Positions 26,941 to 35,538 of a stretch of DNA of 64,000 nucleotides are shown one piece after another (the stretch's first letter is position 1; the number at the start of each line of letters is the position of its first letter). The stretch spans positions 444,809 through 508,808 of the forward strand of contig JH590861.1 in the NCBI GenBank assembly GCA_000242235.1, given 5' to 3'. Under the pieces are notes generated by a model, which worked only from the letters and a program-made list of their open reading frames with translations, had not been told where the DNA came from and did no database searches. This DNA comes from Stomatobaculum longum. GTDB lineage: Bacteria; Bacillota; Clostridia; Lachnospirales; Lachnospiraceae. The translations under genes and the position numbers were made by a program.

Positions 26941-26985
26941 AAAAGCGGGAGGCGCCTGCCAACTTGCAGGTGCCTCCCGCTTTTT
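26941..26985. terminator. Bidirectional intrinsic terminator between glnN and the zinc lipoprotein
   Basis: A 19-base arm (AAAAGCGGGAGGCGCCTGC) and its complement (one G-U pair) around a 6-base loop, flanked by A- and T-tracts. It can end transcription of both convergent genes. Confidence 0.92.
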
Positions 26986-27019
26986 GTTCTGTTTCCCGAT
27001 TCCCGGGCGCAAAGCCGCT

Positions 27020-28591
27020 TTACTGCAGCGCCTGCTTCAGGACCTCGAGGTTCTTTTTCATCACGCCGAGGTAGGTCTCGCCGTCCGCCATGTTCTTCTC
27101 GGTCACGGACTGCATGGAGTCGAGGACCAGAATCTTCTGGTTCTTCTCCTTGGTGTTCTGCTGAATCGTGTTCGCAATCTTCTGATCGGAATTCTCAATC
27201 ACAAGGATGCTGCCGAGCTTCTTCTCGTCCACCTTGTCCGCGAGGAAGCGAACCGTCTCAAAGCTCGCCTCGGTATCTGCCGAGCAACCGACAAACGCCG
27301 CGCTGTAGTCGAGACCATAGTCGTCCACGAGATAGCGGAACGGGAAGCGGTCGCCAAAGAGCAGATACTTATTGGTAGCGTTCTTCACGACATCCGCATA
27401 CTGCGTGTCGAGCTCGGAAAGCTCCTTATTGTAAGCCTCTGCGTTCTTCTTGTAACTCTCTGCATTTGCCGTGTCGAGCGCGGAGAGATCCTCGGCAATC
27501 TTGTTCACATAGAGCTCCGCGTTCTTCAGCGAGAGCCAGACATGCTCGTCGTACTCGGTCTCCTCGTGGTGGTCGTGACCTGCGAGCTCATCGGCGACTT
27601 CCTCCCCCGTCAGCGCCGCCGGATAGAAGGTCGGCCAGGAATTCTCGGGATCCTTGATTGCATCGAAGCTCTCGTTGCTAAAGCGGATGTGGAAGTGCTC
27701 CGCCGTCGCCGGCTCAATCATGTGGTCATTGAACTCCACATAAATCGGCGCGCCGGAATTCTTATCCTCCGCCTCGAAGCGGTACATCGCAGCCTTGGTG
27801 CCCGTGGACCAGTTCTGGATGTAAGTGCCGACATACTTGTACGGGGACTTCACGGTCTTGCCGCTCTCGTCCGTAAAGCTGATTGTATCGCCGTCGATGT
27901 TGATCTTCGCGATGTCCGTCTCGTAGCCCTTTGTATAGTAGGCCTTGTACTCCTCGGCAGTCATCTTGCCGGTCTTCTCGGCCTTCTCCTTGAATGCCGC
28001 ATCGAGCGCACCGCTCTTTGCGAGCGGGTAAGCGGACTGCCAGTCGCCCTTCCAGTCGGCGAGGGTTCTGTCCTTTACCTCGCTGTCCTCGAAGGTAGAG
28101 ACTTCCTTGCCGTGGTCGTGGTCATGCTCGTCTTCGCTCTCCTGCATGCCCTCCTTCATCTCCTCTTCCTTCGCCTTGTCGCCGAGGGTCTCCATGAGGT
28201 TGATGACCTTCATGTTCTTGTTCTTCGCCTCTTTGAGCGCATCGTCAACCCAGCCGTCGGACTCGCCGCCCACATAGATGAAGAGATCCGCCTCGCTGAT
28301 CTTTGCGATATCCTCCGCGCTCGGCTGGAAACTGTGCAAATCCACGCCGTTCTTTAAGAGCAGCGTGAGCTCCGCGTTCTCCGCCTTGTCGCCGAGCACT
28401 GCCTTTGCCCAGTCGTACTCCGGGAAAATGGTCGTGACAACCTTTAATTTCTGACTGCCCGCAACCGTGCTCTCTGTCTTCGCCTCGCTGCTTCCCGCCG
28501 TGCTGCTCTCTGCCTTCTTGCTTCCGCCACAGCCGGCCAATAATGCTGCCGAAAGCGCGGAGACCAAAAGAAACTGTCCGAACTTTTTCAT
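27020..28591 (-). CDS. Zinc-binding lipoprotein: ZnuA-type solute-binding protein with embedded ZinT domain
   Basis: 523 residues; lipobox LLAGC (Cys21). Residues 48-150 are the first ZnuA/AdcA lobe (VVTTIFPEYDWAKAV; a His in VDLHSFQPS). A His/Asp run (EDEHDHDHGKE, 153-163) leads into a ZinT domain at about 165-340 (LADWKGDWQSAYP; His ligands in AEHFHIRF). After DHHEETEYDEHVWLS the second ZnuA lobe resumes (DRFPFRYLVDDYGL; the late VIENSD). In streptococcal AdcA the ZinT domain is at the C-terminus; here it replaces the His-rich loop. No ABC permease or ATPase genes adjoin. It should capture zinc outside the membrane. Confidence 0.9.
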   Translation of the reverse strand: MKKFGQFLLVSALSAALLAGCGGSKKAESSTAGSSEAKTESTVAGSQKLKVVTTIFPEYDWAKAVLGDKAENAELTLLLKNGVDLHSFQPSAEDIAKISEADLFIYVGGESDGWVDDALKEAKNKNMKVINLMETLGDKAKEEEMKEGMQESEDEHDHDHGKEVSTFEDSEVKDRTLADWKGDWQSAYPLAKSGALDAAFKEKAEKTGKMTAEEYKAYYTKGYETDIAKINIDGDTISFTDESGKTVKSPYKYVGTYIQNWSTGTKAAMYRFEAEDKNSGAPIYVEFNDHMIEPATAEHFHIRFSNESFDAIKDPENSWPTFYPAALTGEEVADELAGHDHHEETEYDEHVWLSLKNAELYVNKIAEDLSALDTANAESYKKNAEAYNKELSELDTQYADVVKNATNKYLLFGDRFPFRYLVDDYGLDYSAAFVGCSADTEASFETVRFLADKVDEKKLGSILVIENSDQKIANTIQQNTKEKNQKILVLDSMQSVTEKNMADGETYLGVMKKNLEVLKQALQ

Positions 28592-28622
28592 ATGCCTCCT
28601 CTGTTATCCCCTTGGTTGATAT

Positions 28623-28684
28623 TTGCAAGCTATTTCCATTTGCAATATGTTTGCAATTCTAGCCCGAAACGAAGGCAATGTCAA
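28623..28684 (-). promoter_or_regulatory. Promoter of the zinc lipoprotein with repeated TTGCAA boxes (candidate metal-regulator operator)
   Basis: Minus-strand -35 TTGACA (28679-28684), 17-base spacer, -10 TAGAAT (28656-28661). Three TTGCAA boxes follow at 28651-28656, 28640-28645 and 28623-28628. The first two form TTGCAA-N5-TTGCAA, an inverted repeat overlapping the -10 and start site. The position suits repression by a Fur/Zur-like protein, but the motif is not a known Zur or AdcR consensus. Confidence 0.6.
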
Positions 28685-28751
28685 GAAAAACTGTTAGATT
28701 TCTATAACCATTTTTGCCCGTATGTTGTGACAAAACGGCAGTCATTCTCAC

Positions 28752-28780
28752 TTGTCACACAGCTTCCACCGGTATACAAT
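28752..28780 (+). promoter_or_regulatory. Predicted promoter of the HD hydrolase gene
   Basis: -35 TTGTCA (28752-28757), 17-base spacer, -10 TACAAT (28775-28780), divergent from the zinc lipoprotein promoter and about 29 bases ahead of the ATG at 28809. Confidence 0.6.
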
Positions 28781-28808
28781 GACAGACATTCAAAATTCAG
28801 GAGTTACT

Positions 28809-29435
28809 ATGACAGAATCCGTTGCAATTGTTCAATCAGAAATCAAGACCCTTTTTGCGGGAGATGCGAGCGGCCACGACTACTGGCACACACTTCGCGT
28901 GTACCGCCTCGCGCGGCGTCTCGCCGAAGCGTATCCCTGCGATGAGACCCTGGTGGCTCTCGCCGCTCTCCTCCACGATGCCGATGACCCGAAACTCTTT
29001 TCAGGAAATGACTACCGGAATACCCGCCGCATCCTGAAAAAAGCTGCCATCTCCGAAGAGATGACAGCGAACATCATTTCTATTATTTCCCAGGTCTCCT
29101 TCCACGGCACGGACAGCATTGCCCCAGACAGCCTCGAAGGAAAAATCGTACAGGATGCCGACCGCCTGGATGCCCTCGGCGCCATCGGCATTGCGAGAAC
29201 CTTTGCCTACGGCGGATCCAGAGGCCGGGCCATGTTTGACCCGACCGAAGCGCCTGCCTTAGGACTCGGCAGCGAAGCCTACCACAATCACAAAGGCAGT
29301 TCTCTGCATCATTTTTTTGAAAAGCTCTTCACGTTAAAAGACCTCATGAATACCGAGGCCGCAAAAACCATAGCTGAACAACGCGAGTGCTTCCTGTGGG
29401 ACTTTGTCATCGAGTTCTACGATGAGTGGTTTTGA
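28809..29435 (+). CDS. HD-domain phosphohydrolase (YedJ-like)
   Basis: 208 residues from ATG 28809, chosen because CAGGAG lies just upstream while a longer frame would begin inside the promoter. HD-domain metal ligands are visible: SGHDYWHTLRV, LLHDADD and VQDADRLDALGAIG. This is the small uncharacterised hydrolase group typified by YedJ. Likely a cytoplasmic metal-dependent phosphohydrolase of a nucleotide or phosphate ester; substrate unknown. Convergent with the OmpA-domain lipoprotein gene, 18 bases apart. Confidence 0.87.
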   Translation: MTESVAIVQSEIKTLFAGDASGHDYWHTLRVYRLARRLAEAYPCDETLVALAALLHDADDPKLFSGNDYRNTRRILKKAAISEEMTANIISIISQVSFHGTDSIAPDSLEGKIVQDADRLDALGAIGIARTFAYGGSRGRAMFDPTEAPALGLGSEAYHNHKGSSLHHFFEKLFTLKDLMNTEAAKTIAEQRECFLWDFVIEFYDEWF

Positions 29436-29453
29436 GCCGCTCTCATCCGCCGC

Positions 29454-30689
29454 TTATACCGTCGGGATGATAATCTCCACACGGCGGTTCTGCTGCCTGC
29501 CCTCCGCGGTCTCGTTGGTCGCGACCGGACGGCTCTCGCCGTAGCCCTGCGTTGTAATTTCCGCAGTCACGCCCTGCGTCTTTAAATACTCCTTGACCGC
29601 ATTCGCGCGGTTCTCGGAAAGCGTCTGATTATAAACATCGTCCGCGTTGGAATCCGTGTGACCGTCAATTTCAAAGGCCGTAATCTCTGCCTCCGTGAGG
29701 AGCTTGGCAAGCTGATTTAAGGTCTCTTGTGCCTCCGGGCGAATGTCGTATTTGTCGACATCGAAGAGCACGCCGGAATCTAGGGTAATCAGGAGACTGT
29801 TTGCCTCGAGACTCGGGACAGCGGGAACCGCACCGAGCCGCGGGAGGCGCGGCAATGTGCCGAGCGGCGCCGCATCCACGGTTGTCTTCTGCGTTCCCTT
29901 GGTGACGGTTGCCTTACCCTTGCCGTCGTTCTCGATTTTGAGCCCGCTCTCCGCGTCGGAATAGCTGCCCGATCCGTCCTTCTTCTGTGTAATCTGCACC
30001 TTACCCGCGCGGTAGCTCATCGCATCATCGTCCGCGGTGACGGTGACCCCGTTCTGCGTGTTTGTGTACAGGCCCTCGCCGTCGTCATCCACCATCAGCG
30101 AGATGCCGTAGCGATCATCCTTATAGCTGCCCGCGCCGTCATCATCCACCTGGAGGGAAATGCCGAGCTTACTGTCGAGGTACTGGCCCGCACCGTCCTC
30201 GTCGCGCTGAATCGTGATGCCGCGCTCTGCGTCGACATACTGCCCCGCACCGTTGCCGTCGGTCTGCACGGTCAAATTTCCGTCTTTATACTGCCCCTCG
30301 CCGTTGCTGCCGAGCTGCATAACCGTGGAACCGCGCTGAATCTGATCGTTCTCGACTCTGACCGGCGTGACCGTAATGCCCGGAACCGAGCTGAGCGCCT
30401 TGGTCTTGTCGAGCGTGATTTTTGCGGCCGGATTCTCCGAAATGCCGAGCTCCGGCAGGACGATTGCCGGAATCTCCGGAATCTGACCGGGCGCATACCC
30501 CGGCACCGCCATGTCCGAAGCAGCCGCCGCTGTTGTCTCGGCCGCAGTGCCGGCCGCCTGTGTCGAAGCGGCCTCGGACTGCGCAGCCGCAGTGCTCGCC
30601 GCACTGCTCTCTGTCTTTTTGCCGGATGCGCAGCCTGTGGCCGCAACGCTGAGTGCCAGAACGGTCGCGCAGAGCATTGTTTTCTTCAT
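29454..30689 (-). CDS. OmpA-domain lipoprotein with short internal repeats
   Basis: 411 residues. Lipobox AATGC (Cys20), then an Ala/Ser/Thr-rich spacer. Residues about 128-258 hold about seven copies of a roughly 19-residue unit centred on GAGQY or GxGxY followed by a D and an acidic tail (for example at 148, 166, 185, 204 and 239). Residues 295-411 form an OmpA-like peptidoglycan-binding domain (ALEIDGHTDS-type EIDGHTDSNADDVYNQTLSENRA, then GYGESRP and RRVEIII). It would link the membrane lipid anchor to the wall. Promoter TAGACA-17-TATGAT lies upstream. Confidence 0.9.
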   Translation of the reverse strand: MKKTMLCATVLALSVAATGCASGKKTESSAASTAAAQSEAASTQAAGTAAETTAAAASDMAVPGYAPGQIPEIPAIVLPELGISENPAAKITLDKTKALSSVPGITVTPVRVENDQIQRGSTVMQLGSNGEGQYKDGNLTVQTDGNGAGQYVDAERGITIQRDEDGAGQYLDSKLGISLQVDDDGAGSYKDDRYGISLMVDDDGEGLYTNTQNGVTVTADDDAMSYRAGKVQITQKKDGSGSYSDAESGLKIENDGKGKATVTKGTQKTTVDAAPLGTLPRLPRLGAVPAVPSLEANSLLITLDSGVLFDVDKYDIRPEAQETLNQLAKLLTEAEITAFEIDGHTDSNADDVYNQTLSENRANAVKEYLKTQGVTAEITTQGYGESRPVATNETAEGRQQNRRVEIIIPTV

Positions 30690-30721
30690 CTGTGATCCTC
30701 CCTAAGCTTTGATATTCGCCT

Positions 30722-30750
30722 ATCATAGCAGAGCCGCAAACTGCTGTCTA
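30722..30750 (-). promoter_or_regulatory. Predicted promoter of the OmpA-domain lipoprotein
   Basis: Minus-strand -35 TAGACA (30745-30750), 17-base spacer, -10 TATGAT (30722-30727), about 33 bases upstream of the start. Confidence 0.55.
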
Positions 30751-30844
30751 TTCACACAAAGACGGCAAATCTGTCGATTTCCTTAGAGTTTTGCGGGCTT
30801 TTCTCTGCCACAACCTGTCCGCCCGGGAAGCATCCGCCGCCGGA

Positions 30845-31690
30845 TTACAGCGGGACAACCGCCCGCGCTTCCGTGTCCTCGCTTTCATCATAGGCATCGT
30901 AGGGTGCCGCGGGATTAAAATACCGCTTGTCCGAGGTCTTGCAGCAGAGGTCGCGGTGCGCAAACACAAAGTCCAAATCCGCCGAATAACCCGTGTGTCC
31001 CGTGATAACGAGAGGCCTTAAGCCCCGCGCACGGAGCTTTGCCTCAAATGCCGCGAGGGCGCGAACCGCGAGGCGATTATCCTCCGCGAGCGAGGCGAGG
31101 AAACTGTAACCGCCGTCCGCGCCGAGCCATATCGCATCGCCGGTCAAAAGATAGCGCCCGTCCAACAAGTAGACCATATGCCCCCAGGTGTGTCCCGGCA
31201 CCAGAAAGCACTCAATTTGAATGTCGCCGATTGTGAAAACCTGTCCGTCCCGAAGCAGAACCTTTTCGTTCGGAATCCGAACGCGGGGCAAGCTGCCGAG
31301 CCGGTAGAGCACACGGCGCTTCCGCTCTCCTGTTAAGTACCGGTTTTCAATCTCGCCGAGATACACGGTCGCATTCCGAAAGAGACCGCCGCCGTCCGCC
31401 TCGACCGCGCCCGTGTGGTCGGTGTCGAGATGGGTGAGCAGCACATTTGAAATTTGCGCCGGCTTTAGGCCGAGCCAGCCCATCTTTTCTTCGAGTCGCT
31501 CGTAATGATAGCCCGCATCGATCATAATCACCGTGTCGCCCTTTCGGTAGAAAAACACATTGGCGATCCACTCCCGCACACAGGCCAGGTGCTCATCGAT
31601 CCACCCCGTGTTCAAAGGGTTAAAAATCCCCTTACCCCGGTACATCCAACGCATAAACTTGTACTGGAACGCCGTAGACTTCTTTGACAT
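30845..31690 (-). CDS. MBL-fold hydrolase, N-acyl homoserine lactonase-like
   Basis: 281-residue metallo-beta-lactamase-fold protein. The metal motif reads THLDTDHTG, that is HxDxDH, with Asp in place of the second His; this variant occurs in other lactonase-like (YflN-type) members. Further ligands lie in VPGHTWGHM, LTGDAIWLG and VITGHTGYS. The N-terminal YRGKGIFNPLNTGWIDEHLACVREW matches lactonase-like proteins. Lactone hydrolysis is plausible, but the substrate is not established. AAAGGAG ribosome binding site; monocistronic. Confidence 0.82.
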   Translation of the reverse strand: MSKKSTAFQYKFMRWMYRGKGIFNPLNTGWIDEHLACVREWIANVFFYRKGDTVIMIDAGYHYERLEEKMGWLGLKPAQISNVLLTHLDTDHTGAVEADGGGLFRNATVYLGEIENRYLTGERKRRVLYRLGSLPRVRIPNEKVLLRDGQVFTIGDIQIECFLVPGHTWGHMVYLLDGRYLLTGDAIWLGADGGYSFLASLAEDNRLAVRALAAFEAKLRARGLRPLVITGHTGYSADLDFVFAHRDLCCKTSDKRYFNPAAPYDAYDESEDTEARAVVPL

Positions 31691-31814
31691 ATCATCACTC
31701 CTTTACCGCTCTTGCGGAACACATACCGCCGCTCGTTCGTTCGAATTCCAAGGACCTTATCTCATCTCTATACGCAGCGTTTTCTTATCTGCATACGCTT
31801 CCAAACGCCGGCGC

Positions 31815-31843
31815 ATATCATTCCGTTATCGTTCCGTTTTCAA
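31815..31843 (-). promoter_or_regulatory. Possible promoter of the lactonase-like gene
   Basis: Minus-strand -35 TTGAAA (31838-31843), 17-base spacer, -10 TGATAT (31815-31820). The region repeats CGGAA three times, of unknown meaning. Confidence 0.35.
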
Positions 31844-31889
31844 TAATTCCGTCACGAAAGCCTCATACTCCCCGGTTCACGCCATCCGC

Positions 31890-33254
31890 TTATAGGAACT
31901 TCTTTAGGAGCTTCCATTTTCCCTCGTCAAAAGGGGCATAGCGAAACGGCAAATCCGGAAAGCCGGTGTTTTTTACAACCGCCTTCATATGGCTGAAGGT
32001 CTCAAAGCCGTATCTTCCGTGGTACACTCCCATACCGCTGTTTCCCACACCGCCGAAGGGCAGGCAGTGGTTCCCGATCTGCAATAGCACATCGTTCACA
32101 CAGCCGCCGCCGAAGGAGAGCTTACGTATGAGCCCCTCCGCCTTCCGCTTGTCCCGCGTAAAGATATAGCAGGCGAGCGGCTTTTCCCGCGCCTTGATTT
32201 CCCCGATTGCCGTCTCAAGTTCATCATAGGCGATAATCGGCAACAAGGGCCCGAAGATCTCTTCTTGCATACAGGTGTGGTCAAAATCCGCCTCCGGCAA
32301 GAGGGTCGGCGCAATCTTTTCCGTGCGCTCGTTCATTGCCCCGCCGATTACCTCTTTCTCCGCAGCAATCAGGCCGACCAGACGCTCATAGTGCCTGCGG
32401 TTGATGATTTTCGGATAACTCTCCCGCTGCTCCGCCTTATGGTAGCGCCGCTCGATTTCCGCCGCTAATGCTTGGACCAGCGCAGCCTTGACACGGCGCT
32501 GCACCAGAACATAGTCCACCGCAATGCAAGTCTGACCGGCGTTTAAAAATTTCCCCCAGGCAATGCGCCGCGCCGCAAGCTTTATGTCCGCGCTCTCATC
32601 GACAATGCAGGGACTCTTGCCGCCGAGCTCCAGGGTAACAGGCGTCAGATGTTCGCTCGCGGCTCGCATGACAATTTTTCCGACACGGGGGCTTCCGGTA
32701 AAAAAGATGTAGTCGTAGCGCTGACGGAGCAATTCCTCATGGTCCGTGTCCGGCGCCGTGCAGTATACAAACGAAGCGGGAAATACCGCCCGCAGAAGTT
32801 TTCGTATGAGCGCCGAAGTGTGCACGCTCTCTTCCGAGCACTTTACAATTGCGCAGTTTCCCGCGGCAATCGCCGCAATGAGGGGCGCAATGCTCAAATA
32901 AAAGGGATAGTTCCAGGGCGCGAGTATCAGCACTGCGCCGTAGGGTTCCCGGTAGATAAAGTTCCTTGCCGGGAAGCTTGCGAGACTGCCCCGCACGCGC
33001 TCTGTTCTTGCCCAAATGCGCAGCTTTCGCCGCGCTTCCCGGAGCTCCCCGTAGACCAAGGCGAGCTCCGTCATATAAGCCTCCGCCCGCGATTTCGAGA
33101 GATCCAGCCGGAGTGCCGCGAGGATGGCATCCTCCTGTTCGCGAATCCGCGTTTCCAAGCGTCCCAGCATCGCAAGCCGAAACGCAAGGGGTTTTGTTCT
33201 GTCCCGGTTAAAAAATGCCCGCTGGGCGGCAATCCGTTTTGCCAAGCTTCCCAT
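31890..33254 (-). CDS. Aldehyde dehydrogenase, class 3 type
   Basis: 454-residue NAD(P)-dependent aldehyde dehydrogenase. Key parts: LILAPWNYPFYLSIAPL, the cofactor loop FFTGSPRVGK, catalytic base Glu in TLELGGKSPCIV, and nucleophile Cys in NAGQTCIAVDYVLV. The short length and the C-terminal FGGVGNSGMGVYHGRYGFETFSHMKAV fit the ALDH3/YwdH group, which often acts on fatty or aromatic aldehydes. The catalytic residues are intact. Monocistronic by position. Confidence 0.93.
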   Translation of the reverse strand: MGSLAKRIAAQRAFFNRDRTKPLAFRLAMLGRLETRIREQEDAILAALRLDLSKSRAEAYMTELALVYGELREARRKLRIWARTERVRGSLASFPARNFIYREPYGAVLILAPWNYPFYLSIAPLIAAIAAGNCAIVKCSEESVHTSALIRKLLRAVFPASFVYCTAPDTDHEELLRQRYDYIFFTGSPRVGKIVMRAASEHLTPVTLELGGKSPCIVDESADIKLAARRIAWGKFLNAGQTCIAVDYVLVQRRVKAALVQALAAEIERRYHKAEQRESYPKIINRRHYERLVGLIAAEKEVIGGAMNERTEKIAPTLLPEADFDHTCMQEEIFGPLLPIIAYDELETAIGEIKAREKPLACYIFTRDKRKAEGLIRKLSFGGGCVNDVLLQIGNHCLPFGGVGNSGMGVYHGRYGFETFSHMKAVVKNTGFPDLPFRYAPFDEGKWKLLKKFL

Positions 33255-33354
33255 GCGCTGACTCCTTTCGTCTTTCGAGCTATTCCGTATCCTTTTTCGG
33301 ATTTCTTCCCAATCACATACCTGTATCGCTTTCGCTTTGCTTAGAATAAGCGCT

Positions 33355-33369
33355 GTATAACTATTATAC
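33355..33369. repeat. Palindrome GTATAA-CTA-TTATAC upstream of the aldehyde dehydrogenase
   Basis: A perfect 6-bp inverted repeat about 100 bases upstream of the start. A second, GCTTA-GAA-TAAGC, lies some 10 bases closer to the gene. These are candidate operator sites; no regulator gene is adjacent. Confidence 0.4.
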
Positions 33370-33419
33370 GCCTTTCAACAGGCTATGACAGCGCCGACGA
33401 TAAAAGCAAAGCGTCTTTT

Positions 33420-35315
33420 TTATGCCGCGCAGGGCTGAAATCCGATAACAGCCTTCTTTGCCGCAGCCTGTACATCCGGCGCGGTGAAATCCTCCGCGCG
33501 CAATACAAAGTCCTGCGCCGCATTTGTCTCATCGCCTTCCTCCGCGCCGTAGACACGCTGTGCATAGGAGAGCAGTGCATTTTCGACCAGGTTTCTGCAG
33601 AAACGGCCGTTGCCGAAGCCCTGTTCTTTTGCACACGGCGCCGCAAGTTTCCGGATTGCCTCTTCCGCCTCCGGCGCAAGCGCAAAGCCGTACCGCTCTG
33701 CCTCCAGGGCAGTGATTTTCAGCAGCTCCTCAACCCCGTAGTCGTGAAAGCTGAGCTGAAACGGAACGCGGGAACGAAGCCCCGGATTTCTCGAAAAGAA
33801 CTCCTCCATCTGCTTCGGGTAGCCCGCGAAAATCACAACCGTGTCCTCCCGGTTGTTCTCCATCTCCTGCACAATGGTATTGATTGCCTCATCGCCGTAG
33901 CCACCCTCCCAGTGCTCGACCAGGGAGTAGGCCTCATCGATAAAGAGAACCTTCCCCTTGGCGCTCCGGAACACATCCCGGACTCGCTCCGCGGTCTGTC
34001 CCACATAGCCTGCCACCAGAGAGGCACGCCCCACCTCGACAAGTTCGGAACTATCCAAAATGCCGATCTGCTTCAGAACGCCGGCGAGGATGCGCGCCAC
34101 TGTCGTTTTTGCCGTGCCAGGATTCCCACTGAATTCCATGTTGAGCGCCAGGCTGAGTTTACTCTTTCCCTGCGCCTCGAAATCCTTTTTCATTTTGGCA
34201 AACGCCGCAATTTTTCTGACCTGTGTCTTTACCTCCTCCAAGCCGATCAGCGTGTCCAGTTCCGCCAAGTAATCCTTTTCGGGGAGGATACTTACCGCCG
34301 GGAGATGCCGTATTTCTTCGAGCTTATCCAGAATTTCCGCCACGCTCTTACGCCCCATGTTTCTGATGCGCCGCAGCTCATCCGCGCTGAGCCGCTTCAG
34401 CTGCTCTACCGTAAGAATACCGGCCTTTTTGAGACAGGTATAACTGCGCACGCTGAGTTCCAGATCCTCAATGAGAACCGGATTGTAGCAGTAGCCCCGC
34501 AGTTCCATCTTGGAAGCAGCCTCTTCCAAACTTTCCTGCTCCTTCCACTCTTCGGGAACCTCCTCCAGATTCCGTCTCTGCTGCCGCCGCTCGATGGCAG
34601 AGAGCAGTAAAAAGAGACGGAGCAGCCCCTCAAAGAGATAGGATTCGCTGACACAGGCTTCCGTCTCCGCATGCTCCGAAAGCTCTTCGAGCACCGTTCC
34701 CGGAAAAGCGAGCGAAATCGCAGTGCGAAGGCGGAGACTGATTGCATTCGGAAAACTCAGGAAAATGCGACCGCGCGTACACGCGGAATTCTCCCTTCCC
34801 TCTGTGCTTCCCGCCACCATGCGAAGCAGACCGCCTTCTTTCATGAGGAGTTTGTAAAACTGCATGGTCAAATCCGCGCGGGAACGCTCTTCCATATACT
34901 TCCGATAGAGACTTGCGTTCTCCAAAGACTCCTCTGTATCCAAAGTTATGCTTCCGCCGCTCACGCTTTCGGCGAGCGCATATACCTTGCGCCCCTCCGC
35001 AAAGAGGCTTTCGAGCGTCTTCGACGCCGTCGGCGCCTCCTCCGCGCAATCCTCAAAAATCCAGCCGTAATCCGCATCGCGCACCGCCGTATCCGGCGCC
35101 GCAAACAGGAAAATTTCCTGCTTTACGCCCCGCTCCGGCCTGAATTCTATCCCGAGAAAGCCCTCCGCCGGGAGCAGCGCCGAAGCCTGCAAAAAACGCC
35201 CTGCCGCCTGACCCGCCGCCTGACCCGGGGTACTCTCACCGTCCACGGGCAGCTGCGGCGTAAACACCGAAACCTTTTCCTGACGACCGAACACCTTATC
35301 ATTCATATTCTTCAT
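33420..35315 (-). CDS. AAA+ ATPase (CbbX/SpoVK type) fused to an RNA polymerase alpha-CTD-like domain
   Basis: 631 residues. Residues 1-265 have no recognised domain, with a charged C-terminal half. Residues about 275-336 read like the RpoA C-terminal helix-hairpin-helix domain (LIEDLELSVRSYTCLKKAGI, then RNMGRKSVAEILDKLEEI). Residues 350-630 are a CbbX/SpoVK-like AAA+ module: Walker A FSGNPGTAKTTVA (K403; Ala where Gly usually precedes Lys), Walker B VLFIDEAYSL, sensor 1 VVIFAGYPKQM, arginine-finger region NPGLRSRVPF. A remodelling ATPase guided by nucleic-acid or protein contact is plausible; the target is unknown. It follows the surface module, with its own promoter. Confidence 0.85.
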   Translation of the reverse strand: MKNMNDKVFGRQEKVSVFTPQLPVDGESTPGQAAGQAAGRFLQASALLPAEGFLGIEFRPERGVKQEIFLFAAPDTAVRDADYGWIFEDCAEEAPTASKTLESLFAEGRKVYALAESVSGGSITLDTEESLENASLYRKYMEERSRADLTMQFYKLLMKEGGLLRMVAGSTEGRENSACTRGRIFLSFPNAISLRLRTAISLAFPGTVLEELSEHAETEACVSESYLFEGLLRLFLLLSAIERRQQRRNLEEVPEEWKEQESLEEAASKMELRGYCYNPVLIEDLELSVRSYTCLKKAGILTVEQLKRLSADELRRIRNMGRKSVAEILDKLEEIRHLPAVSILPEKDYLAELDTLIGLEEVKTQVRKIAAFAKMKKDFEAQGKSKLSLALNMEFSGNPGTAKTTVARILAGVLKQIGILDSSELVEVGRASLVAGYVGQTAERVRDVFRSAKGKVLFIDEAYSLVEHWEGGYGDEAINTIVQEMENNREDTVVIFAGYPKQMEEFFSRNPGLRSRVPFQLSFHDYGVEELLKITALEAERYGFALAPEAEEAIRKLAAPCAKEQGFGNGRFCRNLVENALLSYAQRVYGAEEGDETNAAQDFVLRAEDFTAPDVQAAAKKAVIGFQPCAA

Positions 35316-35481
35316 AGCTTTGCCTCACTTTCCTGTATGCAAACGTTTCTTGCCTACTTGCTGTCTCTTTGCTGTTGTTTTTGCTTTTGTATTTTTTGTT
35401 TCTTGGTCGCAGTCAGTCAGGCTTCGCGTCTTGGCACGCTCTCTGCGATTACAGATCCCGGCGTGCTTCCCCGAGCGCTTG

Positions 35482-35510
35482 CTCTAAACAGCTGCGGATT
35501 CACTTGTCAA
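35482..35510 (-). promoter_or_regulatory. Predicted promoter of the AAA+ gene
   Basis: Minus-strand -35 TTGACA (35505-35510), 17-base spacer, -10 TTAGAG (35482-35487). It implies a leader of about 160 bases before the start codon. Confidence 0.5.
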
Positions 35511-35538
35511 GGTGCCACAGGATTTGAGGCAAAACAAA

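Noticed and set aside
30845..31690. Asp for His change in the metal motif (HxDxDH) as a sign of lost activity
   Set aside because: The same variant occurs in other lactonase-like MBL proteins, and the remaining ligands are present.
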